Below, in pieces: positions 1 through 10,768 of a DNA stretch of 64,000 nucleotides. Source of the stretch: Clusia tigrina (taxonomy: Eukaryota > Arthropoda > Insecta > Diptera > Clusiidae). Each line of letters begins with the position of its first letter. Position 1 is the first letter of the stretch. Both the position numbers and the translations under genes were made by a program. The notes below the pieces were generated by a model. That model saw nothing but the letters and a program-made list of their open reading frames with translations, did no database searches and was not told where the DNA came from. Location: the NCBI GenBank assembly GCA_920105625.2, contig OV050032.1, positions 198,035,291-198,099,290 on the forward strand, given 5' to 3'.

Positions 1-24
1 AGCAGGAGAGACTGGCCGTCGAGA

Positions 25-612
25 ATGAACACGACTGTAGGAAAAGCTAACATCGTTCATGAACCGTTGATCAGTCGAGAAAAAATTACTCTTCCGTCAC
101 TTTATATTAAACTTGGACTGATAAAACACTTTGCTAAAGCTTCAGTTAGGAATGCCGATGGCTTCAAATATGTTTGTCAATCATTTCTGGGTCTCAGAAT
201 AGAAAAGTTAAAAGCAAAAATATTTTACGGGCCACAAATCCGTACTCTTATAAACAACGAAGATTTCAAACACCACATGACTTCAGTTGAATTGGAAGCA
301 TGGACCAACTTTGTTTTGGGGAATCACAAAGTTAAAGAATATTCCAAAATAGTAGACAAAATGCTCCAGAATATCATTAACTAGCAGAGAGTGTCAATTG
401 CATTATTTTCACAGTCATTTCGGTAAGTTCCCCACAACTTGAGTGATTACAGTGAAGAACAAGAGGAACAGTTCCACCAAGACACAGAGGAAAGATATCA
501 AGGCCGTTGGGATCGCCATATGATGGCAGACTACTGCTGCAACCTGCAAAGAGACTGTCCGCACCAAAAACAGTGTACAAGAACATGGATGATTCACACC
601 TTCGGGACTTAG
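25..612 (+). pseudogene. Decayed copy of an arthropod high-copy protein family of unknown function
   Basis: One frame is open from the ATG at 25 to a TAG at 382-384 (119 residues). The same frame then continues through a second stop (TAA, about 424) into a stretch ending near 612. Segments such as LPSLYIKLGLIKHFAKA, YGPQIRTLI, NFVLGNHKVKEY, then EEQFHQD and RYQGRWDRHMMADYC, have the order and spacing of a protein family I recall from many insects and other arthropods as numerous uncharacterised copies. No function is known to me. High copy number suggests it travels with a mobile element; that is inference. The conserved region on both sides of the two stops in one frame shows a disabled copy, probably also truncated on the left by the window edge. 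Confidence is good that this was coding and low on any role. Confidence 0.6.
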
Positions 613-1129
613 TTACAAGTACCTCTGAGGGTATTTTCGAGGGTTGACAGTTGTACTTCCAAAAGGAGCTTTGAGTGGAAAATCTGAAAATATTAAGGAA
701 GCAAATTGTTTTATACAGTAAAGGCAACAGCTGGACAAAAGATCCATCACACTAATAAAACCTCTCCAAATAGCTCAGCTAGTATTCATCTATAAACGAA
801 ATATAACTCAGTATCTTCCGATTTTGGTATATTCTTTTCAAAAGAAATCTTGAACAAAAACACAGTCATTGTCAAGCCGACTCAGGAAGTTTTATATATA
901 AAAATGGTTTTCTGTCATCGAAGAAACAGCACAAAAGAAAAAGAGTTCAACACTGTATATGTAGTTCCCCTTCAAAACGACGTAGTATGGATTTGTCTTC
1001 AAACTTAAACTGAATTTCCTCGGACCGTATTCAATTCAACAGAAGCTGCCGCACGGAAGATGTGAAGTTTAGAAAGTAGGTAACAGAGAAGAACCTCATA
1101 AAACTACTCAGGTTGCCGAATACATTAAA
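613..1129. other. Unassigned spacer
   Basis: No gene seen. The only notable content is the 60-bp sequence at 843-904, which recurs at 2416-2476. Confidence 0.4.
843..904 (+). repeat. 60-bp direct repeat, copy 1
   Basis: Shares the core GAACAAAAACACAGTCATTG and about 60 bp in all with 2416-2476, in the same orientation. The two copies bracket the retroelement remnant at 1130-2110. Confidence 0.6.
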
Positions 1130-2110
1130 GCATGGAACCCGTCGGTCGGGCTGCCGGAATGTAGTCGATTACCAGACTACAAGAAGTGGCCCAATACATT
1201 GAAAGTAAAGGCAGATTGCAACACCGATGAAGATGATGAATGAAATAAAGAGGGAAAATGTACCTCGACCTATTTGATCTATTGTACTCGTCCTGCATGT
1301 ACCTATTAAAGGTCTTCTATTAGTCCAACAGTTCTAAGGAAACTTAGCACTGAGTTGGGGTTCATTGCTCTAATGTCTCTGCCCAAGGGTCAGTAATGCC
1401 CCAGATATTTCTTCCTACTGCGAGCTAAGGCTTCGCAGTTCATTAGAAGGTGCTCTGGAGTTTCTTCTACCTCCGAGCAGAACCTACACGTGTTTACTGG
1501 TGAGAGTCCCAGTTTCATGAGATGGCTTCTTAAACGAGAGTGGCCTGTGAGGTGAACTGTCAGAGATCTTGAATTATTTTTGCTTAGCTGTAGACATGGA
1601 GCTGCACGTTTTGAGTTGTGGTCCCCAATCATGAGCTAAAATTGTCTAAATTTTGGTAGCGAGGCCCAGTAGCGTGATCTTCTGGATTCTTCCTCCTGCC
1701 ATTTTTTACCTGTTATGCTGTTTGCCTCTATTCCAATGAATGGTTCAGGTCCTATAAAAGGTGTGGCTGTCCCATTCCTGGTAAGACTATCCGCATTTTC
1801 ATTTTCAGAGATCCCAGTGTGTCCTGTGAGCCATATTATGGAGAGTTTATTGAGTTTATTCTTATTCTCTCTCCTTCAAAAGCTTTACGCATTCCCATAC
1901 GAGTTTGGATTGAATTGAGTGCTTTTATAGCTGCTTGACTGTCAGACATGATTGCAACAATGTCTTGACCCAAATGGTTTCGTCGGAGGTTAAAGTTAAC
2001 ACGAAGGTGAATTGCATGTATCTCTGCCTGGAATATGCTGGGTGATTTCCCCATTGATTCGGATTGGATGACCCTCGGCCCAAATATGCCGATTGAAACA
2101 CTATTTCAAC
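1130..2110 (-). mobile_element. 3' fragment of an RNase H-bearing non-LTR retrotransposon (I/LOA-like)
   Basis: Read on the minus strand from about 2110: an RNase H domain segment (SIFQAEIHAI, then IMSDSQAAIKAL, then WLTGHTGISENENADSL), a linker, and a C-terminal Cys/His finger (CRFCSEVEETPEHLLMNC, CX2CX8HX4C) near 1450-1500. Coding is broken by stops, one near the start of the segment at 1632 and another after LGHYWP. About 250 bp of 3' UTR follow, down to about 1130. The same family recurs at 23835-24340 and 62825-63960, both plus strand. The 5' end (endonuclease and reverse transcriptase) is missing, as is usual for truncated target-primed insertions. The clade call rests on the RNase H domain and finger only. 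Confidence 0.8.
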
Positions 2111-2877
2111 TCAAACTTGACGAATATGAAAGGGATAAAGAAAGAACAGGAGAGCTAAGCTCCGGCATAGACGAACGTACAAAATTGACAAAGTTAGTTA
2201 TTGACAAGACTCGACACTGAACGGATCATATTACAATTATACTCTTATTGAATAAGGTTAATTAGTTCATCACTGATTCCCGCGTTTCAATATCCTATAT
2301 ATACATATACTAAAAAGCACAACAAACTTGTCTAAGAAAAATCGTCGATATTGCTTAGGAGGACACTTGTGAGGTATTCAAGCCGTGTTCCTATCGTGGG
2401 ATATTCTCTCCACAGGAAGTCATGAACAAAAACACAGTCATTGCCAAGTTGACTCAGGGAGCTATATATATATATTCCTGTCAAATCGGGCACAAAAACA
2501 ATTATGTGTAATCCAAAAAACCCAACAAATTTGTCTCAGAAAAAAGGTGATATTGCTTAATCCAGTCGTGTCCCTAATCTGACTTAGTTCGTATGACAAT
2601 CGACCTCTGATTTTCTATTATATAGATATAATAGACTATCTCCCAATCGCTGGAGTCACACGGAAACAATGTGAAAATATGAGTGGGGTATAACAGTTGC
2701 TCTCTATCGATTTTTGAATAATTGAACCATGGAATGAACTGCCCAATTGAAACGGATGAAATGTTGAAATAATTGTTTATTTATCGATCGTTGAGAATCC
2801 CAATATCTCTTCTATGAACTGTGCGATAACTTCAGAGTAGTGTCGGGTGTTGCTATTTGCCATGAGGACTTGTTCCT
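2111..2877. other. Unassigned spacer
   Basis: Holds copy 2 of the 60-bp direct repeat (2416-2476), followed by a short TA run. The remainder, next to the 3' end of the receptor gene, shows no supportable feature. Confidence 0.4.
2416..2476 (+). repeat. 60-bp direct repeat, copy 2
   Basis: Same orientation as 843-904, about 85% identical by eye, ending in a TA run in both copies. Confidence 0.6.
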
Positions 2878-4084
2878 TCATTTCATTTGCATAAGCAGTG
2901 CAAATAAAGAGTACGCTCCTTTGCAGGCTCTTATAAATGAATCCAAATTGATGTGAATCATCCCGCCAGCAGCCTTCGACATTATCGTCTTCAGCAATTG
3001 CTCCAGGAATATTGCCAAGTTCTTCTTAAATTCCCTATTTTGGTCCATCCAATTGCAGGAGTAGATCGACTGCGTCAAGTGGTCGAATTCTGTCTCCATC
3101 AAAGTGCCGTAGTAGCAACTGGGAAATGTTTCCATTAATGATGCGAACCAAATGATCAAATAGGACAATGCGAGAAACACGTCGTCCAAATAAAAAATCG
3201 CATTTATCAAAATTACGCACATGTTGAGGACCGCCACAATAATCTGCAGCCCCATATAAACAGAGATGACCTCATGGAATGCATGTTTGAATCTGTAAGA
3301 ACAGAGATTGATTTAAGTATATATTCGATTAGAATGTAAAAGCTTACTCTAGTATATCCTTGTGGATCTTTATACAATCCATCAATTCAGCATTGTTCTG
3401 CATCTGAGACTACTCTAGATACCAACCAATCTTCGCAATCCGTATACGCAGCACATGCACATGGCCTCCTATTATTGTCAATCCCATCGGAGCATAGGTG
3501 TCATTGACCACAGCTTGGACTGACAATACAGCAATTCCCAGGAACTGAAATATATTCGCCAGCACAAACTTTGTATTTGTTTCATAGACATCGAATGGGA
3601 AGTAACCTGGGTATATAAGTTTCCTTTCCTTGATTCCATTCAGTACTGTTACAAAGGCTATGAATGATACACCAACAATGCAGAGATATTTGAACATGTT
3701 GATCATTCGCTTAACAGGAGGCAACACATCACGCTTGTAGTATGCCACCTCTTCGGAGTCGGTGATGCGTCGGTCCAGTTTCTTGATTATCTCATCAACT
3801 CTGTGCACCGTTTCCAATTTATACCAAATCAACAATGTTCTGAAAGAGCTCATAGTAGTCGGAAGCAATACTTCGAAAATCTCAAGGACTTCATAATGCG
3901 TTCTAGTTTGGAAAAGCCCACGGAACAGGTGACCGGGAAACCCAAATGTCCCAATGGCATTAAAAAGTATTGCAAAAATGTAGCGCAGAACTTTGTAGTT
4001 TTTTGCTTTATGAGGTTCCATGAAAAGTTCCCAGATAAGTCTGTGCAAACGAAACACATCAGAGCTGATAGAAGTGGCGTCCAT
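2878..4084 (-). pseudogene. Odorant receptor (7tm_6, Or33/Or59a-like) with one in-frame TAG
   Basis: Insect odorant receptors are seven-helix ligand-gated cation channel subunits of olfactory neurons, acting with Orco. Exon 1 is 4084-3348 and exon 2 is 3292-2878; donor GTAAGC at 3347 and acceptor TTCTTACAG ending at 3293 define a 55-nt phase-2 intron. The spliced frame has 383 codons before the final TGA, about the length of Drosophila Or33b (379). Exon 1 begins MDATSISSDVFRLHRLIWEL, matching the family N-terminus, and carries YPGYFPFDVY, DTYAPMG and GHVHVLRIRIAKIG. Exon 2 carries the family C-terminal block: METFPSCYYGTLM, YSCNWMD, KAAGGMI and GAYSLFALL. Codon 225 is TAG (3412-3410), falling in the variable loop after RIAKIGWYLE. 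The frame on both sides and both splice sites are otherwise intact. So this is a very young pseudogene, a polymorphic null, a read-through gene or a sequence error. I chose the 4084 start because upstream ATGs lie in another frame. Confidence 0.85.
3293..3347 (-). other. Short intron of the odorant receptor gene
   Basis: 55 nt, GTAAGC donor and TTCTTACAG acceptor on the minus strand. Removing it joins two blocks of the same receptor family in frame. Confidence 0.8.
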
Positions 4085-5267
4085 ATTCTTCGTTGGAACG
4101 GTTGAAACTGTTCGTGCAGATATGGCAAATGTTCCTTCCTAGCGAACATTGAACAATTATAAGCCTCCACCCACCCCTACCCATCGTTAGCTAAATGATA
4201 GGCCGATTTTAATGAGATAAGCAAAAGAAAACGTGTTTAATTGTAGATTATTCAGTAATAATAGTGCAGAAATGAACAACCTCGGCAATCCTCTGCAATA
4301 AGGCGTGTGTACTTGGCAGGGGAGCAATTGTGACGTTATAAAAAGGTAGAGAATGTTCAATAGTGAAACCATATTTTGGAATATTTGAAAGCAAAGTCCT
4401 TTTCATAACGGAGCAATAAGGCGAATAGGAACCTTCAACACATTCCCCATTTGTCCACATTTCTTCGGAAGACTAATAAATGGGAAATGGGCATTAATAA
4501 ATATGTCGAATTAAAGTAGCTCTGATCTAGTAATGGGCGAATTAAGGCAAAAGTACATCAAAAGCGGCATAGGAAAAGTAACGTGAGTCTAAGATTTTCC
4601 CCCAAAGAGAGACATGAAATAATGCTCAGTAATTCAGGAAGCTAACTTATGAAATAGGATCCAAAGGAACCGTTTAGATAAACCAATCCAATGGAACCAT
4701 TTTGATAATCAATCACGAATAAATAATTTTAACTAATTTGATCCAAAAGAACAAGAGCAAAATTGCCAGCGAATAACCCCCAATGAAGTGATCCGCACAT
4801 ACCTGGAAATATTTAGATTATGTCGAGCCATGGCCGCCAACTTATGGTGAGTAATGTTTGTTACCGGTCTCATCGTCTATTGTCATTCTGTGCATACCTA
4901 TTTGTACCGACTACATTCTATTATGATAATGTAACGATTAAATAATCGGTTCAGATTCAAATTTATATGAGAATTGTGTTGGTTCTAACGATAGATTCAT
5001 TCTAGGCAAGTAGGTCTGGTTGGTGGTACTGTTCCCACCAGTAGTTGACTCAACAAATTCTCGGGTGTGCAAACTCGACTGCATATGAATGCTATTCCAA
5101 ATAGCTTTTTATGGTGTTTGAGATGTGTTCCTGTTAAGATCAGTCTGATGTCGTGTTGTGTGTTAGTCCAACCTGAACCAGAAGATATACCTCTCATATA
5201 TGATCATCTTTATATAGAAATTCAGCTCAATATCTTCTTGTTTGTTGGGGTATGCTGATACAGCAAG
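4085..5267. other. Unassigned spacer upstream of the odorant receptor
   Basis: No supportable coding region. The first few hundred bases should hold the receptor promoter on the minus strand, but I see no convincing TATA or initiator element. Confidence 0.4.
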
Positions 5268-5347
5268 TGAGGACAGACAGGCAGATAGAGAGACAGACAG
5301 ACAGACAGAGAGACAGACAGACAGACAAACAGACATACAGAGAGATA
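5268..5347 (+). repeat. (ACAG)n microsatellite, left flank of the R1-type element
   Basis: About 80 bp of imperfect ACAG/AGAG repeat. The same repeat in the same phase and strand resumes right after the element's poly(A) at 10648, so the element sits inside one microsatellite. Confidence 0.9.
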
Positions 5348-6169
5348 GGGTCAGGGGGGATAACCTTAAGGCAAAGCTCCTGACAGCCACTCACCAGGGA
5401 GTGGCCAGGACGATCCTTACAGATAATTCCCTCAAGAAGACTCACTGCCTCCACGTGGCGACCCTGGGCAATGGTGTGCTAGCACCCGCTGGACACTAGC
5501 TGAAGTGAGTAACGAACCAGTCAGCGATGACCCCGATGGGGCGGTTGGCTGGGCAACGTGGGACACAGATCTACGAGGGACCGACGTGGGACATCGTGGG
5601 ACGCCGCGGCACCAACGTGGGACACCGACGGATCGTCGTGGCATTGCGAAAAACCCAAGAGTGGCGACCCATGACGGGCCCCATATCTTGGTCAGCGGTA
5701 CCCCACGACTTGAGGACTGCTGCGAATTTTGGTGGAGGGCAAGTACGGCCCATTAAGGCCGATACCGGTAAGGCCTTAAGTACGATATACCGGGAAATGT
5801 GAGGACTTTGATGCTGCGGGCTGACGATAGTGGTATGCTGTCACTTCAGTATGCAAGGGTGAAACGTTGCAGAAAAGGCTGGCAGCTTAATGCCACTGTC
5901 GCCCCCGTCCCGTTAAAACCATGGCAGGTCTCGGGGAGCGCTCTATGTCTCGTCACCATTAAGTTGGCAGTGCAGGTTCGGATGTCACATTCCCGATTAA
6001 CGCTGGTCTGGCACTGAACGTAAGTACTCATGAGGTCTTACGTCAACCCTTGCATGGCCTCCCTGCTGCGGCATAGATAACCATGGGACCAAGAAAGCAA
6101 CTGCACAACGATCATAGATAGCGGCCACCCAGTGAGCTCCGACCTACGTCGGCTACGAAAACCGATGCA

Positions 6170-7495
6170 ATGGCGCTTCATCCCCCAGACGAAGTCGTTG
6201 CTAAAGGCAAGATGGCGGTGTTGGAGTGGCACGTCGAGGCTTTAATTGCCTTCGTGGGGCCACGGCATAATATCCACGCGGATATCAAGCGGAAGACGGC
6301 CAAAATCCGGGACATTTGCCTCCAGATCCATCATGAGCAGGACGTGGTGATGATTGAAAAGCCATCACAATCGGAGCGAGTCGGTAAGGGGACCCAGACT
6401 GACAACAAAATGTTGAACAAAGAGGTTCAGGCGGGTAGTCACCTGGTGGACAAGAAGGTCCAAGTTGGTGCGCCACCACGGGAAACTCCTGCCCTGGTGA
6501 AGAGCTTCGCGGCCACGGTGGCAACGCCGAAGCGGCCCCGCGGGATGGGGGAGGTGGAACCAGCGAGTCCTAACAGCCTGGTGGTAACCAAAAAGCGGAA
6601 AGGAGAGGAGCGGAAGGCGACGACAGAAACAGCGGTAGCCCGGCCGAAGCCAAAGTCCAAGGCGATTAAACCCAAATCGGACAAACCAGAGGTGGCAAAA
6701 GCGGGGTGGATCACGGTCGGTACTCGCGCCCGTGCCAAGCCTAAGGACCTGAAGCCCAGGCAAGTGCGCCCAGATGCTATAGTGATAAAGGAAACTGGGA
6801 TGGCGAATTATGCGGAAATCCTCCGGAAGCTCAAGACGGATCCGCAGCTCTCTGAACTGGGAGAGAGCGTGCGGCGAATTCGCAAAACGGCAAAAGGTGA
6901 ATTGCTGCTGGAGCTGAGCGCAGGGGCAGATCCAAAGACCCTGCAGTACAGTAAGGCAGTGGTGAATGTCCTAGGATCCAGTGCGGAGGTGCGTAAACTC
7001 ACGCAGGAGACGCTGGTGGAGGTAAAGGATCTAGATGAGGTTACCATGGTTGAAGATGTTCATGAGGCGCTATGTAAACAGCTGAATGTCTCAGAGAGAC
7101 CTCCCGTGGGTGCAGTCAGATCCCTCCGCAAAGCATATGGGGGAACGCAGACGGCGACCATCAGCTTACCGCCCCAGGTAGCCGCAACCCTTGTAAAAAT
7201 CGGCAGGCTTAGAGTTGGATGGACTTTTTGCCGTGTGCGTGAGAAGGTGACACCAGTGCGCTGCTACAAGTGTATGTCGTTTGGTCACATCTCACAGAAG
7301 TGCACTAGCAAAGAGGACTGGCGCCACAAGTGCTACAGATGTGGTGGAGAAGGACACAGCGCCCGTGAGTGCGACAGGACGCCTGCGTGCGCACTCTGCA
7401 CAGCCAAGGGTCGTAAGGACGTGGAGCACCCGACAGGATGCAGCTCATGCCCGTCCTACAAACAAGCCGCGGGAAAATCCAGACGTAGGAGATGA
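6170..7495 (+). CDS. R1-type ORF1 (Gag-like RNA-binding protein)
   Basis: 441 residues, uninterrupted. The N-terminal half is Lys/Arg/Pro rich without hydrophobic segments. The C-terminus carries two CX2CX4HX4C knuckles, starting at Cys365 (CYKCMSFGHISQKC) and Cys388 (CYRCGGEGHSAREC), and a third variant Cys-rich motif (CALC...HPTGC). This is the standard ORF1 architecture of R1 and Jockey-group elements: it binds element RNA, forms the ribonucleoprotein and directs it to chromatin. The stop overlaps the ORF2 start (ATGA at 7492), which fits coupled re-initiation of ORF2 translation. I keep the ATG at 6170 because the frame is open from there, but a nearby upstream or downstream Met cannot be excluded. 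ORF1 is intact although ORF2 is broken. Confidence 0.88.
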   Translation: MALHPPDEVVAKGKMAVLEWHVEALIAFVGPRHNIHADIKRKTAKIRDICLQIHHEQDVVMIEKPSQSERVGKGTQTDNKMLNKEVQAGSHLVDKKVQVGAPPRETPALVKSFAATVATPKRPRGMGEVEPASPNSLVVTKKRKGEERKATTETAVARPKPKSKAIKPKSDKPEVAKAGWITVGTRARAKPKDLKPRQVRPDAIVIKETGMANYAEILRKLKTDPQLSELGESVRRIRKTAKGELLLELSAGADPKTLQYSKAVVNVLGSSAEVRKLTQETLVEVKDLDEVTMVEDVHEALCKQLNVSERPPVGAVRSLRKAYGGTQTATISLPPQVAATLVKIGRLRVGWTFCRVREKVTPVRCYKCMSFGHISQKCTSKEDWRHKCYRCGGEGHSARECDRTPACALCTAKGRKDVEHPTGCSSCPSYKQAAGKSRRRR

Positions 7496-10464
7496 GGTTG
7501 CTCCAGCTCAATCTCAACCACTGCGAGGCTGCTCAGGATCTCTTGGAGCAGACAGTAAGGGAACAAAAGGCTGATGTTGCGGTGCTTAGCGAGCCATACC
7601 GGCGCAAGCACCAAGGAGTTTGGGCCGAGGACAATACTGGCGGAGCCGCACTGTGGGTGTGTGGAGCCACAGCCTTACAACTGAGCAACAAACATAGTAG
7701 CGACGGCTACGTCAGAGCGACCATTGGAGGTACTACGGTCAACAGTTGCTACCTTCCACCAAGCCTCACTACGAATGAGTTCGAGTCAGTGGTGGACAGA
7801 CTTACCCTGGATGCGCGAGGCAGGCACCCCGTAGTGATTGCTGGCGACTTCAACGCATGGGCAAATGAATGGGGCTGCGCCCGAACAACGCCAAAAGGTC
7901 ATATCCTCATGGACGCGTTCACGGCACTTGACGTAGTTCTCATGAACACGGGAGAGGCGACATTCGCCAGAGGAGGAGCCAGGTCCGTGATCGACCTTAC
8001 GTTCCTGAGCAGCAGACTGGTGAGAGGAGCTAAGTGGATTGTGAGTCCCATATATACTCACAGCGATCACAATGCCATTACGATCGATCTAAGGTTACCG
8101 GGGAGAAGGCCAAAGATAGGTCCAAGATTAAGAGGCTGGAGGGCGGATAAACTCGATGACGGCACCCTTAAAGTCATGTTGGAGGACATGAAGTTGGAAG
8201 GTGGTGCGGACGAAATGGCAAGTCAGCTAGCAAGCCAGCTAGAGAGTGCATGCGATGCGGCGATGCCCAGAAGGGCCTATGGCGGATGCCAAAAATCCGT
8301 CTACTGGTGGACAGATGAGATCGCTGGCCTGCGTAAGGAATCTCATGCCGCAAGACGAAGACACCAGCGGGCAATAGGCAAGCCAGAGTGTCTGCAGCTA
8401 CGCCAGGTATACAAGGAGGCCAAGAGGAGGCTAAAAAAGGCCATAAAGTCAAGCAAGCGCAGGAGTTTCATCGAACTATGTGCACAGGTTGAAGAAAACC
8501 CATGGGGCACAGCATATAAGCTTGTGATGAAAAAGCTCCCTTGCCATAGGCAACCAGCCCCACGCTGCCCCGACTTACTCAGACGTATTGTGGGAGAGCT
8601 CTTCCCAGCACAGGACTACGTGCCTGGCCAATTCCCCCTCGAGTTACACGAAGAATTACCCAGTGTGACCACTGACGAGGTGATGCGGGCTGTTGGAGGA
8701 TTTGGGGACCAGAAGGCACCTGGCCCGGATGGAATACCCAACCACGTGCTCAAAACGGCAGCTGCGCTACACCCAGAGGCACTGAGGTCTCTTTACGAGG
8801 CCTGTTTTAGACAAGGTGTCTTCCCAAAACGGTGAAAAAGGCAGCGGCTGGTCCTGATGCCAAAAGCTGATAAGCCAACGGAAGACCCATCAGCCTATCG
8901 TCCCCTGTGCATGCTAGATACGGCAGGGAAGGTCCTGGAGCGGATTATTTGCAACCGGATTGACGAGGCTCTAGTGGAGGCTGGAGGACTGGCGCGACGC
9001 CAATATGGATTCCGGAAAACAAGATCGACAGTGGACGCCATTGACGACGTCATCCGAATGGCGAAGGGGGCGATACAAGGACGAAGATGGAAGGGGGGTT
9101 CCAAGAGGTATTGCCTTGTGGTCACCCTTGATGTCAAGAATGCCTTTAACTCGGCGAGCTGGGCGCGCATAGCGAGTTCGCTGGAAGAATTTGGGGTGCC
9201 CGTCTACATAAGACGGATTATTGCCGACTACTTCAACGACAGGATGCTGCTATACGAGTCCGAGCGAGGTATGGAAACGCATAAGGTCACCGGAGGGGTT
9301 CCCCAGGGGTCTGTACTGGGTCCACTACTCTGGAATGTTATGTATGATGGCATTCTCCGCATACAGGTGCCCCATGATGTAAAAATCATCGGATATGCGG
9401 ACGACATAGCGTTAGTGATCGCGGCGAAACATCTGGAAGTGGTAGTAGCGGAGGCAAATCGCACAGTGGCTGTTGTCGGGAGATGGCTGGCGAATGCAGG
9501 ACTTAGACTGGCGGAGCAGAAAACGGAGGCCATCCTTATTTCGAGTCGAAAGGTACAGGAGGTCGTGGAGATAAGAGTTTGAAACTGCACCATTACCACG
9601 ATCCCACACCTGAAGTACCTAGGCGTCTGGATAGACTCCAGATTAACATTCAAGGAACACTTGAGGCGTGTAGGCGAAAAGGCGGCTCGGATCTGCTCTT
9701 CGCTTTGCCGGATAATGCCGAACCTTGGAGGACCACGGCAGCGGAAGAGACAGCTCATATCAGGAGTTGTAAAATCCGTAATCTTGTATGGGGCGCCCAT
9801 ATGGGCTGATAAGGCGAATGTCAGGGCATACGTTCGCACCATAGAGGCAGCCTATAGGAGAAGTGCACTTCGAACGATCTGTGGCCATCGCACTGTGTCC
9901 ACAGACGCCGCTCTGGTGATTGCTGGTATGATCCCTGTGGACCTGCTGGCCAAGGAGTCCTGGAGGCTATACTACGGCAGAAGTACGCGCGAGTCCAGTG
10001 CGGAAGATCGCGTAGTAGCCACCAGACAGCGCACCATACGGGAGTGGCAAGCCCGATGGGATGCGTCTGAGAAGGGCCGTTGGACGTGGAGACTGATTCC
10101 TGACCTCCAACGTTGGATGAACAGGTCACATGGCGACATGAACTACCACGTCACACAAATGCTGACCGGGCACGGAGGTTTCCGCGCATATTTGCACAGA
10201 TTCCGGCTAGATGAATCCCCCTGTTGTGGAAACTTTGGAGGCACGGAGCCACAGGACGCGGAGCATGTCCTTTTCGCATGCCCGCGGTACAGCGGTGCCA
10301 GAGCGGTGCTTCAGAGAGTTTGCGGAGAGCCCGTGACCCCTGACAATATCGTGCACCATATGCTCGAGTGCCCCAAGAAATGGGAAGTGGTCTGTGACGC
10401 TTCGGCAGAAATAATGCGAGACCTCCGCCACTTGGAGTGGCGACGACGTTCAGGGAATACATAG
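7492..10464 (+). pseudogene. R1-type ORF2 polyprotein (endonuclease, reverse transcriptase, zinc finger) with two TGA stops
   Basis: One frame of 990 codons carries the whole protein. Residues 1-225 are an APE-type endonuclease: LNLNHC at the N-terminus, AGDFNAW from residue 117, SVIDLTF, and SDHNAI from residue 191. The reverse transcriptase follows: KAPGPDGIPN, the first catalytic Asp in VTLDVKNAF (Asp547), GVPQGSVLGPLLWN, and GYADD (Tyr635). A Cys/His finger (CCGNFGGTEPQDAEHVLFAC, from residue 911) lies near the end. The endonuclease nicks the target and the reverse transcriptase copies the RNA there. Two in-frame TGA codons interrupt it, at codon 448 (8833-8835, just before the RT palm) and codon 697 (9580-9582, after YADD). 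There are no frameshifts. The copy is therefore dead as read but very young. As sequenced it would give an endonuclease-only product. Confidence 0.92.
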
Positions 10465-10647
10465 GAGGGGTCCTTTGACCATTCCCCTCCCCGAATGAAG
10501 TATTGCTTAGCGGTTATGTACCGTCGGGGAGGCGTCCGTGGGGGTGGTTTTAGTGGGTAAGAGCCCCACACTACTGGCGCGTCGTCCAGTGTCTGGTTGC
10601 AGATTTCCACCTCCAATACACAAAAAAAAAAAAAAAAAAAAAAAAAA
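10465..10647 (+). other. 3' UTR and poly(A) of the R1-type element
   Basis: Contains GTGGGTAAGAGCCCCACACTAC near 10552-10573. The same motif, two to three bases different, occurs in the 3' UTR of the R1-type fragment at 19428-19826, suggesting a conserved RNA element with a small GTGGG/CCCAC stem. A run of 26 A ends the element. The motif role in priming is inference. Confidence 0.7.
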
Positions 10648-10680
10648 CAGAGAGACAGACAGAGAGACAGACAGACAGAG

Positions 10681-10725
<45 letters not shown>

Positions 10726-10740
10726 TAGAGACAGAGAGAC
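10648..10740 (+). repeat. (ACAG)n microsatellite, right flank of the R1-type element
   Basis: About 93 bp of ACAG repeat directly after the poly(A). It is followed by a short inverted copy (10749-10768, CTCTCTGTCTCTCTG type), so the end of the array can fold back on itself. Confidence 0.9.
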
Positions 10741-10768
10741 GTTAACCATGTCTCTCTGTCTCTCTGTT

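Larger units (their letters stand above)
5348..10647 (+). mobile_element. Full-length R1-clade non-LTR retrotransposon inserted in (ACAG)n
   Basis: About 5.3 kb, a normal length for R1-clade elements. It has a GC-rich 5' UTR (5348-6169), ORF1 with zinc knuckles (6170-7495), ORF2 overlapping it by ATGA (7492-10464), a 3' UTR, and a 26-A tail (10622-10647). Both flanks are (ACAG)n. R1-clade families such as Waldo are known to insert into (ACAY)n microsatellites, and this copy fits that sequence-specific lifestyle with a related repeat. There are no terminal repeats, as expected. Target-site duplication cannot be scored inside a microsatellite. Base composition is clearly richer in GC than the surroundings. 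The exact 5' boundary is uncertain by a few bases. Confidence 0.9.

Noticed and set aside
5163..5499. Cys/Ser or Asp/Arg repeat frames over the microsatellite
   Set aside because: Tetranucleotide repeat read in several frames on both strands.
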